In this document: positions 8,291 to 17,922 of the stretch, piece after piece | Layout of the letters: every line of letters starts with the position of its first letter | Position numbering within the stretch: position 1 is the stretch's first letter | Translations under genes and position numbers: made by a program | Source of the DNA: Gp6-AA40 sp035263125 | Lineage (GTDB): Bacteria > Acidobacteriota > Vicinamibacteria > Vicinamibacterales > UBA2999 | DNA: 64,000 bases | Assembly: GCA_035263125.1 (NCBI GenBank) | Contig: DATFRP010000324.1 | Coordinates: 32,444-96,443, forward strand | Reading direction: 5' to 3' | The notes under the pieces: generated by a model | What the model saw: the letters and a program-made list of their open reading frames with translations, nothing else | The model's database searches: none | What the model was told of the DNA's origin: nothing

Positions 8291-9447
8291 CAGTAGGTCA
8301 GGCGCTTCTCGACGCTGAGAACCGCGGTCGCGAGACAGGAGGCGATGCGGGTTCCGGCGCGGCCGTCTCCGTAGAGGTGATCGACCGAGGGCCGGCCACG
8401 TTTGCAATGTTCGGCGATCGCACCCGCGATCGCATGGCGATCGTGAGGAACGTCGATGACGTTGCCCCCGCGCTCGCGGCCCTGCTGGCGTGAACCGACG
8501 TTGACCGCCGGCACCCCCAGAAACGAGCACTCGCGGATCGCCACGCTGGAGTTGCCGACGATCGCCGTCGACTGCACCAGCAGGCGCAGAAAGTCTTCGG
8601 GGAACATGTTCCGGAACAGATGGAAGTTGTCGGGCTTCTCGCGCTCCCGGAACATCCGGATGCCTTTCGAGGTGCCGTCCGAACCCGCGTCGACGTTCGG
8701 CCAGAACCACAGCACCGGAAGGCCGCAGGGCTTCACCGCGTACAGCGTCTCCTCCACCTGCTGCCGCGCTTCTTCATACTCCGTGGTCACGGGATGCTGC
8801 ATGACGACGAGGTAGCCCTTCGAGAGATCGGTTTTCGGCCCGACGCCGCCGTACTTCTGGAATGGATCGAAGTCGAGCTCGGGTTTCGCGGCCACCTCCG
8901 CAGCGATATCAATCGACGGACAACCGGTGACAATCACGGAGTCGGGTTCTTCACCAAGTTTTCGCACGCGCTCGGCTGCGCCCTCAGTCGAGACCAGATG
9001 GAGGTTCGACAGCTTCGTCACCGCATGCCGCACCTTCTCGTCGATCGAGCCGGTGACTTCACCACCCTGCACGTGCACGACGGGAATGTTCATATACGAC
9101 GCGGCCACGGCGTTCGCGAGCGTCTCGTATCGGTCCGCAATCGTGACGACGGCGTCAGGCGCAAGGTTGTCGAACACAGTGGCGAGTTCGACGAGCCCGA
9201 GACCGGTCGACTTGGCGGACGTCACCAGGTTCTCACCCTCGACGACCATATAGACGCGCGCCCGGATTGGAAACCCGTCGCGTTCGATCGCCTGGATCGC
9301 GTTGCCGTATCGATCGAGCAGCGCCGACGCCGCGACGACGAGCTGAAGCTCGAGATCGGGATGCTGTTCGATCGCACGCAGGGCGGTACGAATACGCGAG
9401 TAGCTTGGCCGCGCGGTGACAACGACGCAGATTTTCCGTTTCGGCAC
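8290..9447 (-). CDS. neuC: UDP-GlcNAc 2-epimerase, hydrolysing (NeuC), copy 1
   Basis: A 385-residue NeuC/LegG-type enzyme that converts a UDP-N-acetylhexosamine to the free 2-epimer (ManNAc-type) and UDP, the first committed step to nonulosonic acids. The N-terminus VVVTARPSYSRI, the ADRYETL segment near 104-110, GGEVTGSIDE-RHAVTKLS, a TGCPSID segment, a HPVTTEYE segment and VGNSSVAIRE with GVPAVNVGSRQ-GR-R near the end are all family hallmarks. The start is GTG at 9447. It lies between neuB and a methyltransferase. A paralogue, clearly diverged, is at 30172-31338. No 4,6-dehydratase or aminotransferase for the legionaminate route is in the window, so UDP-GlcNAc is the simplest substrate. 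Confidence 0.92.
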   Translation of the reverse strand: MPKRKICVVVTARPSYSRIRTALRAIEQHPDLELQLVVAASALLDRYGNAIQAIERDGFPIRARVYMVVEGENLVTSAKSTGLGLVELATVFDNLAPDAVVTIADRYETLANAVAASYMNIPVVHVQGGEVTGSIDEKVRHAVTKLSNLHLVSTEGAAERVRKLGEEPDSVIVTGCPSIDIAAEVAAKPELDFDPFQKYGGVGPKTDLSKGYLVVMQHPVTTEYEEARQQVEETLYAVKPCGLPVLWFWPNVDAGSDGTSKGIRMFREREKPDNFHLFRNMFPEDFLRLLVQSTAIVGNSSVAIRECSFLGVPAVNVGSRQQGRERGGNVIDVPHDRHAIAGAIAEHCKRGRPSVDHLYGDGRAGTRIASCLATAVLSVEKRLTY

Positions 9448-9453
9448 AGTGTC

Positions 9454-10500
9454 TCAGGGCCCCTCGAGATCGTCGAGCGACAGGATGTGATCGACAGCGA
9501 CCGCCCGTGTCAGTCTGCGCCCGACGAGATCGCCGAGTCGCTCGGGCGGCAGGCCGGTCCCGGGTTTCTTCAATGCCAGGTGTTCGCGCTGCAGGACGGT
9601 CCCCGCAGCGAGCGGCTGTCGGGCCACCACGCTGCGCGTGAACAGTCGTCGGAGCGGCCTGGCGCGTTCGGCCTCGGCGTCCTTGTCGACCGGATTGGCA
9701 CGCATGCGCTCGATGAAGCGGATGCCGTCAACCAGCTGACGCAGCTCCGCGGTGGTGACCGACGCGATCACGTCGGGGCCGAACATCTCACGTGACAGCG
9801 CGATGTGAAGTTCGAGCACATCCATCCCGATCGCAACGCCGGCGAGACCTGGATAGATCGTCCCGGAGTGATCGGACAATCCGACCCAGCACCCATAACG
9901 CTCGCGATAGAACGCCATGAGATTGAGGCCAATCTGTTCGGGCGGACACGGATAGGCAGTGGTGCATTGAAGGACCCCGACTGGGGATCCTCGGGCCTTG
10001 ATGCGCGTCACGGCAGCATCGGTCTCGGCGAGCGGACTCATGCCGCTCGAGAGCAGCACGGGCGACCCGGTGTCGAGCACGCGATCGAGCAGCGGCGTGT
10101 TCGACACCTCACCGGACGCGATCTTCCAGAGCGGCTGCCCGACACGCTCGAGCAGCTCGACCGCCTCGATCGAAAACGGCGACGAGATGAACAGCACGCC
10201 GCGCTCGCGGCAATGCTCGACGAGGCCGCGCCATTCCGCCTCGCTGAACTCCATTCGCTTCCAGTAGTCGTAGCGGGTCGCATCCTGCTTGCTGAACGTT
10301 ACGCGGAACGGCTCGGCGGGCGTGCTCTCAGCCGACGCAATATGCGTCTGGAACTTCACGGCGTCGGCGCCGGCCGCGGCAATCGCGTCAACGAACGCGT
10401 GCGCGAGCCCCAGACTGCCATCGTGCGAGAGTGCCACCTCGCCGATGACGAAGCATCGGCCCGAGCCGAGACGATCGAGCACAGGATGGTGTTCAGGCAT
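9454..10500 (-). CDS. neuB: nonulosonate synthase (NeuB)
   Basis: A 348-residue N-acetylneuraminate synthase-type enzyme that condenses phosphoenolpyruvate with an N-acylated hexosamine. The NeuB barrel spans about 15-280, with FVIGEVALSHDG, DAVKFQTH, SPFSIEAVELL, IASGEV-NTPLL, LLSSGMS, LQCTTAYPCPPE and GLSDHSG; a C-terminal SAF/antifreeze-like domain (about 285-345) contains RS-VA-Q-L-AGT. ATG at 10500 overlaps the end of the upstream family 1 gene by eight bases, and neuC follows after six. It is the only neuB in the window although neuA and neuC are each present twice, so it either serves both branches or a second copy lies elsewhere. Confidence 0.92.
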   Translation of the reverse strand: MPEHHPVLDRLGSGRCFVIGEVALSHDGSLGLAHAFVDAIAAAGADAVKFQTHIASAESTPAEPFRVTFSKQDATRYDYWKRMEFSEAEWRGLVEHCRERGVLFISSPFSIEAVELLERVGQPLWKIASGEVSNTPLLDRVLDTGSPVLLSSGMSPLAETDAAVTRIKARGSPVGVLQCTTAYPCPPEQIGLNLMAFYRERYGCWVGLSDHSGTIYPGLAGVAIGMDVLELHIALSREMFGPDVIASVTTAELRQLVDGIRFIERMRANPVDKDAEAERARPLRRLFTRSVVARQPLAAGTVLQREHLALKKPGTGLPPERLGDLVGRRLTRAVAVDHILSLDDLEGP

Positions 10501-12301
10501 TCTTGCCGGCCAGACGCCGCGCCGCGCTTCTCACCAGCGAGAGAATCGGCTTGCGGGCGCGATGGGCGCGGTGCCGCAGCACCTGCGTCGATTCGTACCA
10601 CGCGCGCTGCGTCGCCCGCAACAGTCGCTTGACGCGGAGGTATCCGTGGTCGTGCCATGCGCCGGCGATGCGAAACGGGATCCACGCGATCCACACCGCC
10701 GCTGTGATCACCGGCCGCAGGGCGAGAATCCAGAGCGGGCGATCTTCGGCGAGCACGTGCGCAAGCCTCGCGAGGACGATCGCCGGCGGCCTGGTCGCGC
10801 GCAACCACCACGATTCGGGCCGAACCGCCGGCGGTCTCTCGCGCGCGAGTGCACTGATCGACTCAACGAAGACTGGCACCGCGGGCACGTCCACGCCGCG
10901 CGGCCGAATGAACGAGGCGACGAATCGTCGATCGCGTTCGATCGACGGCGCCGGGTCACCAACCGCCGCCAGCAGCTGGCCGACGTGTTCGTCGAGTGTG
11001 TGTGCCTCGATCACGCAGCCATCCTGTGCTCCAACCAGGTGCCGGAAGTGCAGCGTGCCTTGCTGCGCGTGCGCGAATTCAGACGCGCGGATCGTGAGCA
11101 CCGGGCGGCCGACGATCGCCGCCTCGATCTGTGCGCTGGTGTTGATGCCGACGATCGCCGCGCTGTAGAACAGAGAATCGAAGAAGTCGGACCGGAAATC
11201 GGCGGCCGTCGGATCGGTGCCGATTGGCGGCCACAGCGCCACGCCCTCCTCCGACGCCAGGTCGAGCGCGCGCCACTGGTCCGCGTTGGCCGGGTGCGGC
11301 CGAAAGAGCACACCGAGGCGTGCGCTGGTTGAGCTCTCGGCGCGGCGCAACGACGAGAGCCAGCGCTCGGCGAACGGCACTTCGTCGGGGGCAATGAACA
11401 TCGATGACCCGACGTACAGAACGAACGGTCGATCGGAATCGAGGCCGACGCGGCGGCAGAACGATTCGCGAGTCCGGCTCGGCGTCGCCGTAAACCATTT
11501 ATCGAACAACTGCGCGCCAGTGACCATCACCTGCTCCGGCGCAACACCGTGCAGCGTGACCGCCTCGGATTTCTGCTGCTCGTTCCACACGATCACGCGA
11601 TCGGGAACGACTCTGATCAGCCCCTTGCTGGTGAGGTTGTCCCAGCTCGCGACGCACAGCGCGGTTCGGACCCCGACCCGTCGCGCCGACTTGATGTAGT
11701 CGACCTGCTGCGACCCGAGCTCGATCAACGGCGTGACCAGAAGCAGGTCGGGTGCCTGCTCACGAATGAACGCGTCGATCGCCGCATTGGGCGGAGCAAG
11801 CGATTCGAGCTGGAGCAGCAGACGTGACAATGCGGCACGCGCGGCCGATCCCATCCGCGCGACGCCACGCACCATCGGCGGATAGACACGAGGCAGCCGC
11901 TTCTCCGCGCGCGCGCGGAGCGCCGTGGCATGCTCGAACGCGGGCTCGAAATACCGGAGATAATCGAGAGCCAGACGAACAGTCGTCCCGAAACTCTCCC
12001 ATGCTTCGGCACGCGCTTCCGGATCGCGCCAACGGCGCGCCGCGCCCCCGCTCCGCGTCGCCGTCCGGTCGCTCCGTGCGAGAAACGTTCGGACGCTTTC
12101 GGCGCGCGTCGGTGCCGGGCCACAAGTGATCCGATCGGACATCGACGCGAGACGCTGTGCCGTGACATCTTCGCCCAGCTTGGTCCGGCTGACTTCGAAT
12201 GCGACGTGGATCTGATGACCGGCCGCCGCCAGTGCCTGCAGGGCATCGTCGTAGTAACGGACGAAACCGGGATGCAGCATCACGAAAAGAATCCGGCTCA
12301 C
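10493..12301 (-). CDS. family 1 GT-B-like protein (SWDN subgroup)
   Basis: A 602-residue member of the dominant family of this locus (family 1). The N-terminal MxILFxxxxxxxxRxxxxxxxxLxxxGH strand-turn-helix looks like the first Rossmann unit of a GT-B fold. The core signature is SWDNLTSKG (219-227), PDRVIVWNE, VTGAQLFD, an LYVGSS strand, RPHP (335-338), and GINTSAQIEAAIVGRP (386-401) followed by QQGTLHFRHL. This order resembles glycerophosphotransferase- and KpsC/S-like GT-B enzymes (base-binding loop, TGxxxFD, LYxxS, then a buried NTS/EAA loop), so I infer a glycosyltransferase. This copy has a long insertion at about 50-100 and a C-terminal hydrophobic plus basic tail (about 520-602), perhaps for membrane docking. 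The start is GTG at 12301, ten bases after the upstream stop. Confidence 0.72.
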   Translation of the reverse strand: MSRILFVMLHPGFVRYYDDALQALAAAGHQIHVAFEVSRTKLGEDVTAQRLASMSDRITCGPAPTRAESVRTFLARSDRTATRSGGAARRWRDPEARAEAWESFGTTVRLALDYLRYFEPAFEHATALRARAEKRLPRVYPPMVRGVARMGSAARAALSRLLLQLESLAPPNAAIDAFIREQAPDLLLVTPLIELGSQQVDYIKSARRVGVRTALCVASWDNLTSKGLIRVVPDRVIVWNEQQKSEAVTLHGVAPEQVMVTGAQLFDKWFTATPSRTRESFCRRVGLDSDRPFVLYVGSSMFIAPDEVPFAERWLSSLRRAESSTSARLGVLFRPHPANADQWRALDLASEEGVALWPPIGTDPTAADFRSDFFDSLFYSAAIVGINTSAQIEAAIVGRPVLTIRASEFAHAQQGTLHFRHLVGAQDGCVIEAHTLDEHVGQLLAAVGDPAPSIERDRRFVASFIRPRGVDVPAVPVFVESISALARERPPAVRPESWWLRATRPPAIVLARLAHVLAEDRPLWILALRPVITAAVWIAWIPFRIAGAWHDHGYLRVKRLLRATQRAWYESTQVLRHRAHRARKPILSLVRSAARRLAGKNA

Positions 12302-12311
12302 GGTCTCGATC

Positions 12312-13490
12312 TCATGACACGTGGTCGGCCTGCACGCGGGCCAATCGCCCATCACCGATGAATCCGTCATCCGGCCGCCGGTGGTCGTTCGACGGCAGTG
12401 TCTGCGCCGTCTCGACGATTCGAGCGCGATAGCGCGCCTGTCGTACGGTATCGACATGCGCCCCGTTTACGATCTCCAGCATCTCCTCGACGGCGGCGAG
12501 CACGTCCGACGAGCGGTTGGGACGATGCGCGAATCGGTCGAGATGCCTGACGTGCTCTGGCGCGAGGCCTTCCTCGACAGACAGCTCGCGGCCGGTATTC
12601 AGTTCGACCGGGGTCGCCAGCGTGAAGAGACCATCGGCGCGCAGAGGGTACGCCTCGTACGGGTCCACAACGTTCAGACGGATACACGGCGTATCGGTGA
12701 GATACGCGATCTGCTGGGCAGTCGGGCTCTCGCAGACGAGGCACTTGGCGCGCATGAGTATGTTGAGATCCAAGGCATCAGCATGCTCGGTCGTCGTCAG
12801 GTCGACCACGCCGGCGAGATCGAGCGGTCCCCCGCCAGGCGGGCCGATTCGGACTACCGCATACCCGTCGCGTACGAGCCGATCGATTGCGGGGCCCAGC
12901 GACTCGAGGCGCGATCGGAACTCGAGCGCGACGATCGGACGATCGAGCGATACACCGCAGCGGGTGGCCTCGTCCCGCGCCGTGCGCTCCAGCGATGCTG
13001 GCATCCGCAGGTTGAGCGGCTCGCGAAGGAGACGTCGAGCGCGGATGTCCGGAGAGACGCGGCCAGTCGCGTGCGTCGAACGCTCCATCGATCGATCGGC
13101 GATCGTGCGAAGCCGGGTGCGGAGGGCGTACGGCAGGCGCTCGTCCCCGATGTGCCGGCGCAGCTCGCGATAGATCTCGCGCCAGAACACTGCGGCTGAC
13201 GCGTTCGCGCGGATGACGGCCCTGGCCAGCACCGCTGATATCCACCATCGGGCCCGCAGCCAGCGGCCTCGAGCCCCTGCCGGATCGACACGTACGATCC
13301 GTTCCGACCTCAACGCGAACAGCGGATGATCAGCAGCGATCGAGTCGGGCAGCAGGCAGACCGCGACACCGCGTTGCCTCGCTCGCGCCAGCAGCTCCGC
13401 GACGTCGAGAGGAATCGATCCCCCGGTCGACACTCCCGGGCAGCTCACCAGGATCGGGTGGCCGTCCACGTGTGATTCCACGATCGTCAC
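12312..13490 (-). CDS. putative glycosyltransferase (TIGR04372-like)
   Basis: A soluble protein of about 392 residues. Its second half has the strand pattern RPIVALEFRSR, a GYAVVRIGPPGG loop, a DLNILMRAKCLVCESPTAQQ segment, then CIRLNVVDPYEAYPL, the arrangement I associate with the TIGR04372 putative glycosyltransferases (GT-B C-terminal half with a display of an SP/SG-type loop before a hydrophobic helix). The match is from memory and moderate. The first third resembles a Rossmann unit with a CLLPDSIAADH segment. The start is taken as GTG at 13490, four bases after the preceding stop; the longer frame to 13706 overlaps the membrane gene and was rejected. It lies between a membrane protein and a family 1 gene, so glycan assembly is the likely role. 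Confidence 0.6.
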   Translation of the reverse strand: MTIVESHVDGHPILVSCPGVSTGGSIPLDVAELLARARQRGVAVCLLPDSIAADHPLFALRSERIVRVDPAGARGRWLRARWWISAVLARAVIRANASAAVFWREIYRELRRHIGDERLPYALRTRLRTIADRSMERSTHATGRVSPDIRARRLLREPLNLRMPASLERTARDEATRCGVSLDRPIVALEFRSRLESLGPAIDRLVRDGYAVVRIGPPGGGPLDLAGVVDLTTTEHADALDLNILMRAKCLVCESPTAQQIAYLTDTPCIRLNVVDPYEAYPLRADGLFTLATPVELNTGRELSVEEGLAPEHVRHLDRFAHRPNRSSDVLAAVEEMLEIVNGAHVDTVRQARYRARIVETAQTLPSNDHRRPDDGFIGDGRLARVQADHVS

Positions 13491-13494
13491 CGCG

Positions 13495-14922
13495 CTAATC
13501 CATTTCGAAGAGCGGCGTCCATTCTTCGCGCATCTCGGGAGTGCCCGGATGCACGATGACGGCATCGCTCTGCAGATGCGTCTTGAGCGCGCGGACCTTC
13601 GGCGGAACCGGCGTGTACTTGCGCTCGATGTAGCCATCGAAGTACGCCCACTGCTGACGGACCTTGTAGGCGGTCTGCGTGAGCGCGGCGTGGAGACCGA
13701 CGGCACGGATCGTCCACGTGACAGACAACAGCAGCATCACCGCCACACCCAGCGCCGGCGCCATGCTGCGAACGTGCGCGCCGGCGGCATCGGTCGAGAA
13801 TCGTTCGAGAAAGTCGTGACAGGCGACGAAGAACGCGGCCGCGTAGAAGTAGCCGGCCGGGCTCATGATGACGTCCTTGGTGTAGGCGAAGCTGATCGCC
13901 GCGTTCGCGAGGATCACCAGGATCGACAGCATGACGATGCGATCGCCTCGATCGAGCTCCCATCGCCGCCATGCGTGCCGTCTCACCCAGGTATAGCGGC
14001 CGATGAGGATCGTCGCCGTGGTCGACGACAACAGCCCGATGATCAATGGCAGATCGAGATGGCCCTGCAGAATACTGCGCGTCAACCGCCACATGCCGTC
14101 GCGAGGCTCCGCGAAGAGCAGTCCGACAAGCGCGCTGACGACGTTGTAGGCATAGAACAGGTAGACGCGAGTCCCCGGGAACATGCGCGTCAGATCGCCG
14201 CCGCCGTAGCGGTGGAAGCCGAACGAGGCTTCGCGATCGAACAGCGTCGGCGTTCCGGTGTCGAGCACGACGAAACGCAACACAAAGTACCCGGCGATGA
14301 GCGCGCCGACGGTCAGGACACCAGCGCGAGAGATGCCGCGCATTCCCAGCGCGTATCCGACGATGACGATCACGCCAACGAGCAGTCCGCTTTCGACACT
14401 CGACACCGCGGCGATGAAGATCAGTGCGGCGGCCACATCCTTCCACCAGCGATGAGTGCCGATCGCCAGATTGACCGCGAGCGCGCAGAAGATCACGTTC
14501 GTCAGATACGCGTTCACCGGGAACGCCTCGCGAATCGTCCAGGCAAAGGCGTGGTGACCAACGAGTACTGCGAGCGACAAGGGAAAGACGAGTGCCGCAA
14601 CGGCGGTTTGCGGACGCACGAGCCCGGCAAACGGCACGAGCACCAGCAGCACCTGCACCGCCGCGGTCCAGCGGAACCAGTAGAAGTACTCGCCCTGCGA
14701 GAGGTCGTAGACGACCTTCAGCTGCGCCCACAGCCCCGGACGCAGGTAGCCAGGCTGAATGCCGGTCCGCATCACATCCATGAACGAGCCGTCGAGCTCG
14801 AGCATGTTGGTGAAGCAGTCGGTCGTCTGGATGGGAATTCGCAGCAGGAAGTATCCGAGCGTCGCCGAGAGGAGTAGCGCTCCTCCGTACGCCAGACTGG
14901 ACCAGTAACGGCTCTCGCTCAC
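13495..14922 (-). CDS. polytopic membrane protein, paralogue 3 of 3
   Basis: A 475-residue multi-spanning protein of the family at 3-1424 and 1893-3335. The first helix is at about 10-27, QTTD at 32-35 replaces QVSD, YLRPGLW follows near 59-65, REAFPVN is at 131-137, then ESG-LVGV, FYAYNVVS, AEPRDG and SFAYTKDVI. Roughly eleven hydrophobic segments. The start is GTG at 14922; there is a 54-base gap to the upstream family 1 gene, with no recognisable signal. No ankyrin-like partner follows, unlike paralogue 2. The function is unknown; a role in lipid-linked sugar handling or GT-C-type transfer is conjecture. Confidence 0.8.
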   Translation of the reverse strand: MSESRYWSSLAYGGALLLSATLGYFLLRIPIQTTDCFTNMLELDGSFMDVMRTGIQPGYLRPGLWAQLKVVYDLSQGEYFYWFRWTAAVQVLLVLVPFAGLVRPQTAVAALVFPLSLAVLVGHHAFAWTIREAFPVNAYLTNVIFCALAVNLAIGTHRWWKDVAAALIFIAAVSSVESGLLVGVIVIVGYALGMRGISRAGVLTVGALIAGYFVLRFVVLDTGTPTLFDREASFGFHRYGGGDLTRMFPGTRVYLFYAYNVVSALVGLLFAEPRDGMWRLTRSILQGHLDLPLIIGLLSSTTATILIGRYTWVRRHAWRRWELDRGDRIVMLSILVILANAAISFAYTKDVIMSPAGYFYAAAFFVACHDFLERFSTDAAGAHVRSMAPALGVAVMLLLSVTWTIRAVGLHAALTQTAYKVRQQWAYFDGYIERKYTPVPPKVRALKTHLQSDAVIVHPGTPEMREEWTPLFEMD

Positions 14923-14976
14923 TCGGCACGCGTTAGGATGCGACGGAGGCCGTCGGCGGCTTGATGCCCGACGAGA

Positions 14977-16620
14977 TCAATGTCGGCTCCATCCGACGAC
15001 GCCAAGTGCCTGCTTGGCGGCGGTCTTCAGCGCGACGACGGCGCGTTGAGGAACTTTTCTCGCGACCCGCGCCGCTTTGTCTCTGCGCTTCGTGCGCCGC
15101 TGCGTCTCTTTGTGCCAGATCGCACGGACATTGTGCGCCCACTCGGCACGCTTGATTGGGTTCCAGTAGATACGCTCCAGATACGGGATGCGAGCGGCGA
15201 GCACGAGGGTCCAGATCACAGGACGGAGCGCGAAGTACGACACCGACGCGGGCTGCGGACGCATCGCCGGCAGCGCGGCAATCGACTCGACCGCATCGGC
15301 AAACACCGGCGTTGCCGGGGTGCCCAGTCCATGAGGGCGAATGAAGCGCTCGACGAACGGACCATTCGGCCGCATCGCCGCGCCGCCGAGTGCGTCGTCG
15401 AGCTGCGCGACATGTTCTTCGACCGATCGAGTGACATTCAGGAATCCGCCACCGACACTGAGCAGATGCGCGAAGTGGAACGTGCCCTCCTGGTTATCCC
15501 GGAATTCCGGGAGGATCAACGTGAACACCGGTCGATCGACGATTGCCGCTTCGACGAGCGCGCTGGTGTTCAGTCCGACCACCGCCGACGCGTGGAACAT
15601 CGAGTCGAAGTAGTCGGCACGGCTCTCCTCTTCGACCGGATTGGCCCCCCAGAGCGACACCGGTCCGAGCTTCCCAAGCGCGGCGCGAATCTCAGGCGAC
15701 CACTCTTCGAGACGCTGCGGGTGCGGGCGGACGACGATCGACGCGCCTCGCAGACGCGCATCATGCGAACGCCTGATCGACTCGAGCCACTGCAGCACGA
15801 ACGCCGCTTCGGATGGACTGTGCTTGAACAGCGCGGAGCAGACGTAGAGCACGAGCGGGCGATCCGATGGCACGCCGACTCTGCGGCAGAAGTCGTCGCG
15901 ATGGCGCAACGGCGCACGATTGAACCACTGGTCGAAGCACTGCGCGCCGGTGACGATCACCCGCTCAGGACCGATGCCGTGGAAGCGGGCGGCCTCATCG
16001 CGCTGCACCTCATTCCACACAATCACGCGATCGGGCACCAGGCGGATCAGCGCCTTACTCGAGAGATGATCCCAGCTCCAGACGCACAACGCCGTATGGA
16101 TGCCGAGTGCGCGCGCGGCGCGCAGGAAGTCGAGCTGCGGCGACCCGAGCTCGATCAGCGGCGTGATGAGCAGGGCATCGGCGCGCTGACTCCGCACGAA
16201 GTCGTCGATCCCCATCTGCCTGGGCACCGCCGCCTCGAGCCGCTCGAGCATCCACGTCAGCGCCCGCCGAGACGGCAGCCGCGCGAGCACGAGCACGAAG
16301 AACGGCGTGCGCTCGTACGCGCGATCGCGAATCTTCGGCGTTGCCTCGTACCGTGGATCGGAGTACCGGAGGTAGTCCAGGCCGATCCGGAGTGCGCTCG
16401 CGACACGGCGATATCGTCCCCATTGCAGGATGGGCGTGAAGCCGACCGTGACGCGCGAAGGAAAGCGCGCTGCGAGTCGATCGACCAGCTCACGGCCGCC
16501 AAACGCCTCTTCGCGATCGGCGGCAAGATGCAGGTCGTGGCCGCGTTCGGCCAGAGCGGCGATCACCGACTCGAAATTCCTGAAGTAGGTGAAATGCCGC
16601 GCGATGAAGAGCACCTTCAT
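14977..16620 (-). CDS. family 1 GT-B-like protein (SWDH subgroup), paired with family 2
   Basis: 547 residues. SWDHLSSKA starts at 182, VTGAQCFDQWF follows near 226, RPHP is at 298-301 and VGLNTSALVEAAI near 346. The last 70 residues are strongly basic (KETQRRTKRRDK), perhaps membrane- or partner-binding. Its ATG (16620) overlaps the TGA of the family 2 gene upstream as ATGA, so the two should be made in equal amounts, and the fusion at 19638-22310 joins the same two modules in the same order of domains. The closest sibling by eye is 27849-29489 (shared WSWDH and RHxTxFRNFxSV N-terminus). The frame upstream of 16620 reads through the family 2 gene and is spurious. Confidence 0.72.
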   Translation of the reverse strand: MKVLFIARHFTYFRNFESVIAALAERGHDLHLAADREEAFGGRELVDRLAARFPSRVTVGFTPILQWGRYRRVASALRIGLDYLRYSDPRYEATPKIRDRAYERTPFFVLVLARLPSRRALTWMLERLEAAVPRQMGIDDFVRSQRADALLITPLIELGSPQLDFLRAARALGIHTALCVWSWDHLSSKALIRLVPDRVIVWNEVQRDEAARFHGIGPERVIVTGAQCFDQWFNRAPLRHRDDFCRRVGVPSDRPLVLYVCSALFKHSPSEAAFVLQWLESIRRSHDARLRGASIVVRPHPQRLEEWSPEIRAALGKLGPVSLWGANPVEEESRADYFDSMFHASAVVGLNTSALVEAAIVDRPVFTLILPEFRDNQEGTFHFAHLLSVGGGFLNVTRSVEEHVAQLDDALGGAAMRPNGPFVERFIRPHGLGTPATPVFADAVESIAALPAMRPQPASVSYFALRPVIWTLVLAARIPYLERIYWNPIKRAEWAHNVRAIWHKETQRRTKRRDKAARVARKVPQRAVVALKTAAKQALGVVGWSRH

Positions 16621-17906
16621 GCGCGTGAATCGATATGCCCGGGCGGCGGAGCAACGGCGCCGAGCGAGCCCAGCGGATTGATGGCGCGAAGATCGGCAAT
16701 CGCGAACCGTCCGGCGTTGAGCCGGTGATAGGCGCGCATCGCGACCGCGACGTGCGCGTGCAGCCATTTGGGGTCGACGAACAGACCTGACGTGTCGACA
16801 CCAAGCCGTGGCGCCAGCCAGGCGATGCTCCCGCAGGTGCCGACGAAGGCCTTCGCGCCCGCAACGATCTGCGTCTGCACGCCGAGGTTGTTTCGCGGCA
16901 TCATCCACGACCTCGCGCTCACGACTCGTCCGGCCGCCTTCGCGCTGCGCGCTTCGGCGGGAGAGGCGGCGAACATGTAGTCGGCGTGATCGTCTTCGAG
17001 CACGAGGCCGGTATCGAGCAGCACCACAGGAATTCGCTCGGACAGCGACTGGACGATCGATCGCAGATGAGCACGAACATCGGGCGTATCGGGCATCGAG
17101 CGTGCCGCGTAGAACTTGACCGCGACGTACTCCTTCGGGAGCAACGCCGGATCGATCATCTCCGGCGGAGGCGCCATGGTGTGGAAGCGCAGGTGCGCGT
17201 CCATGAAGCCCATCGCGCGTTGCCCCGACCAGTACAGCGTGAACAGCCGATACATCAGGCCCGGGTGCACGACGTCGAAGTCGCTAGTACCGATGCGCCT
17301 CGCCACGATGTCGAGGATGTCGCGATCGAGCGGCGACGGCTCGTAGTGTTTCGTCACGCCGCGCTCGGCGTTGCGGCGTGCGAACTCCGGAGCCTCCATC
17401 TCATCCCAGATCTCGATGTAACGCGACGCGACGCCCTGATACCAGCCGCCAACTCCGCCGCGCGAGACGGCGACAACGCGATCGGGGTTGATGTGGAATG
17501 CCGCCTCGAGCCAGTGAAGAAACGGAATCCAATACAACGTCTCGAAGCCGACTTCAGACAGCCAGGGGCCCACGATCAACAGCCGGTCGCGCGCCACCAG
17601 CCGCTCGATCTCATGCTCGATGCCCCATTCGATGCGATAGAAGCGCCACCGTTCCGCAATCTGCGCCTGCCGCCGTGAGGCCGCCCGTGCGGGGCGGCGG
17701 AGCGCGCGATAGCACGACTTCGCCGTGTTGATCGTGGCGTTGCGAACACCTTCAGTCGATCGACGACAGCCGTGCCACACCGATCGAACCTTCTTGTACG
17801 AGACCTTCCACGCCCATCGAATGCCCTTGACGACCCAGCGCGCGCGCGCCCGCGTCCGGGCCAGCGCAAACCGTCCGATCGATCCGGTGTCGAGCGCGCG
17901 ATTCAT
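16617..17906 (-). CDS. family 2 (GPWxxEVGFE) protein, paired with family 1
   Basis: 429 residues. A long, very basic N-terminal region (about 1-95, rich in Arg and Lys with WVVKGIRWAW) precedes the conserved core: GPWLSEVGFETLYWIPF from 113, SRGGVGGWY, HPGLMYRLF, AVKFYAA, a LEDDHAD motif and VAGAKAFVGTCG. In this copy FVGTYGG is replaced by FVGTCGS, and the following FYS strand by FVDP, so binding specificity may differ. The ATG at 17906 lies 16 bases after the GT-C gene; the stop overlaps the family 1 start. The role is unknown, inferred glycosyltransferase-like and partner of 14977-16620. Confidence 0.7.
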   Translation of the reverse strand: MNRALDTGSIGRFALARTRARARWVVKGIRWAWKVSYKKVRSVWHGCRRSTEGVRNATINTAKSCYRALRRPARAASRRQAQIAERWRFYRIEWGIEHEIERLVARDRLLIVGPWLSEVGFETLYWIPFLHWLEAAFHINPDRVVAVSRGGVGGWYQGVASRYIEIWDEMEAPEFARRNAERGVTKHYEPSPLDRDILDIVARRIGTSDFDVVHPGLMYRLFTLYWSGQRAMGFMDAHLRFHTMAPPPEMIDPALLPKEYVAVKFYAARSMPDTPDVRAHLRSIVQSLSERIPVVLLDTGLVLEDDHADYMFAASPAEARSAKAAGRVVSARSWMMPRNNLGVQTQIVAGAKAFVGTCGSIAWLAPRLGVDTSGLFVDPKWLHAHVAVAMRAYHRLNAGRFAIADLRAINPLGSLGAVAPPPGHIDSRA

Positions 17907-17922
17907 CGGCTAGTCAGGTGGC

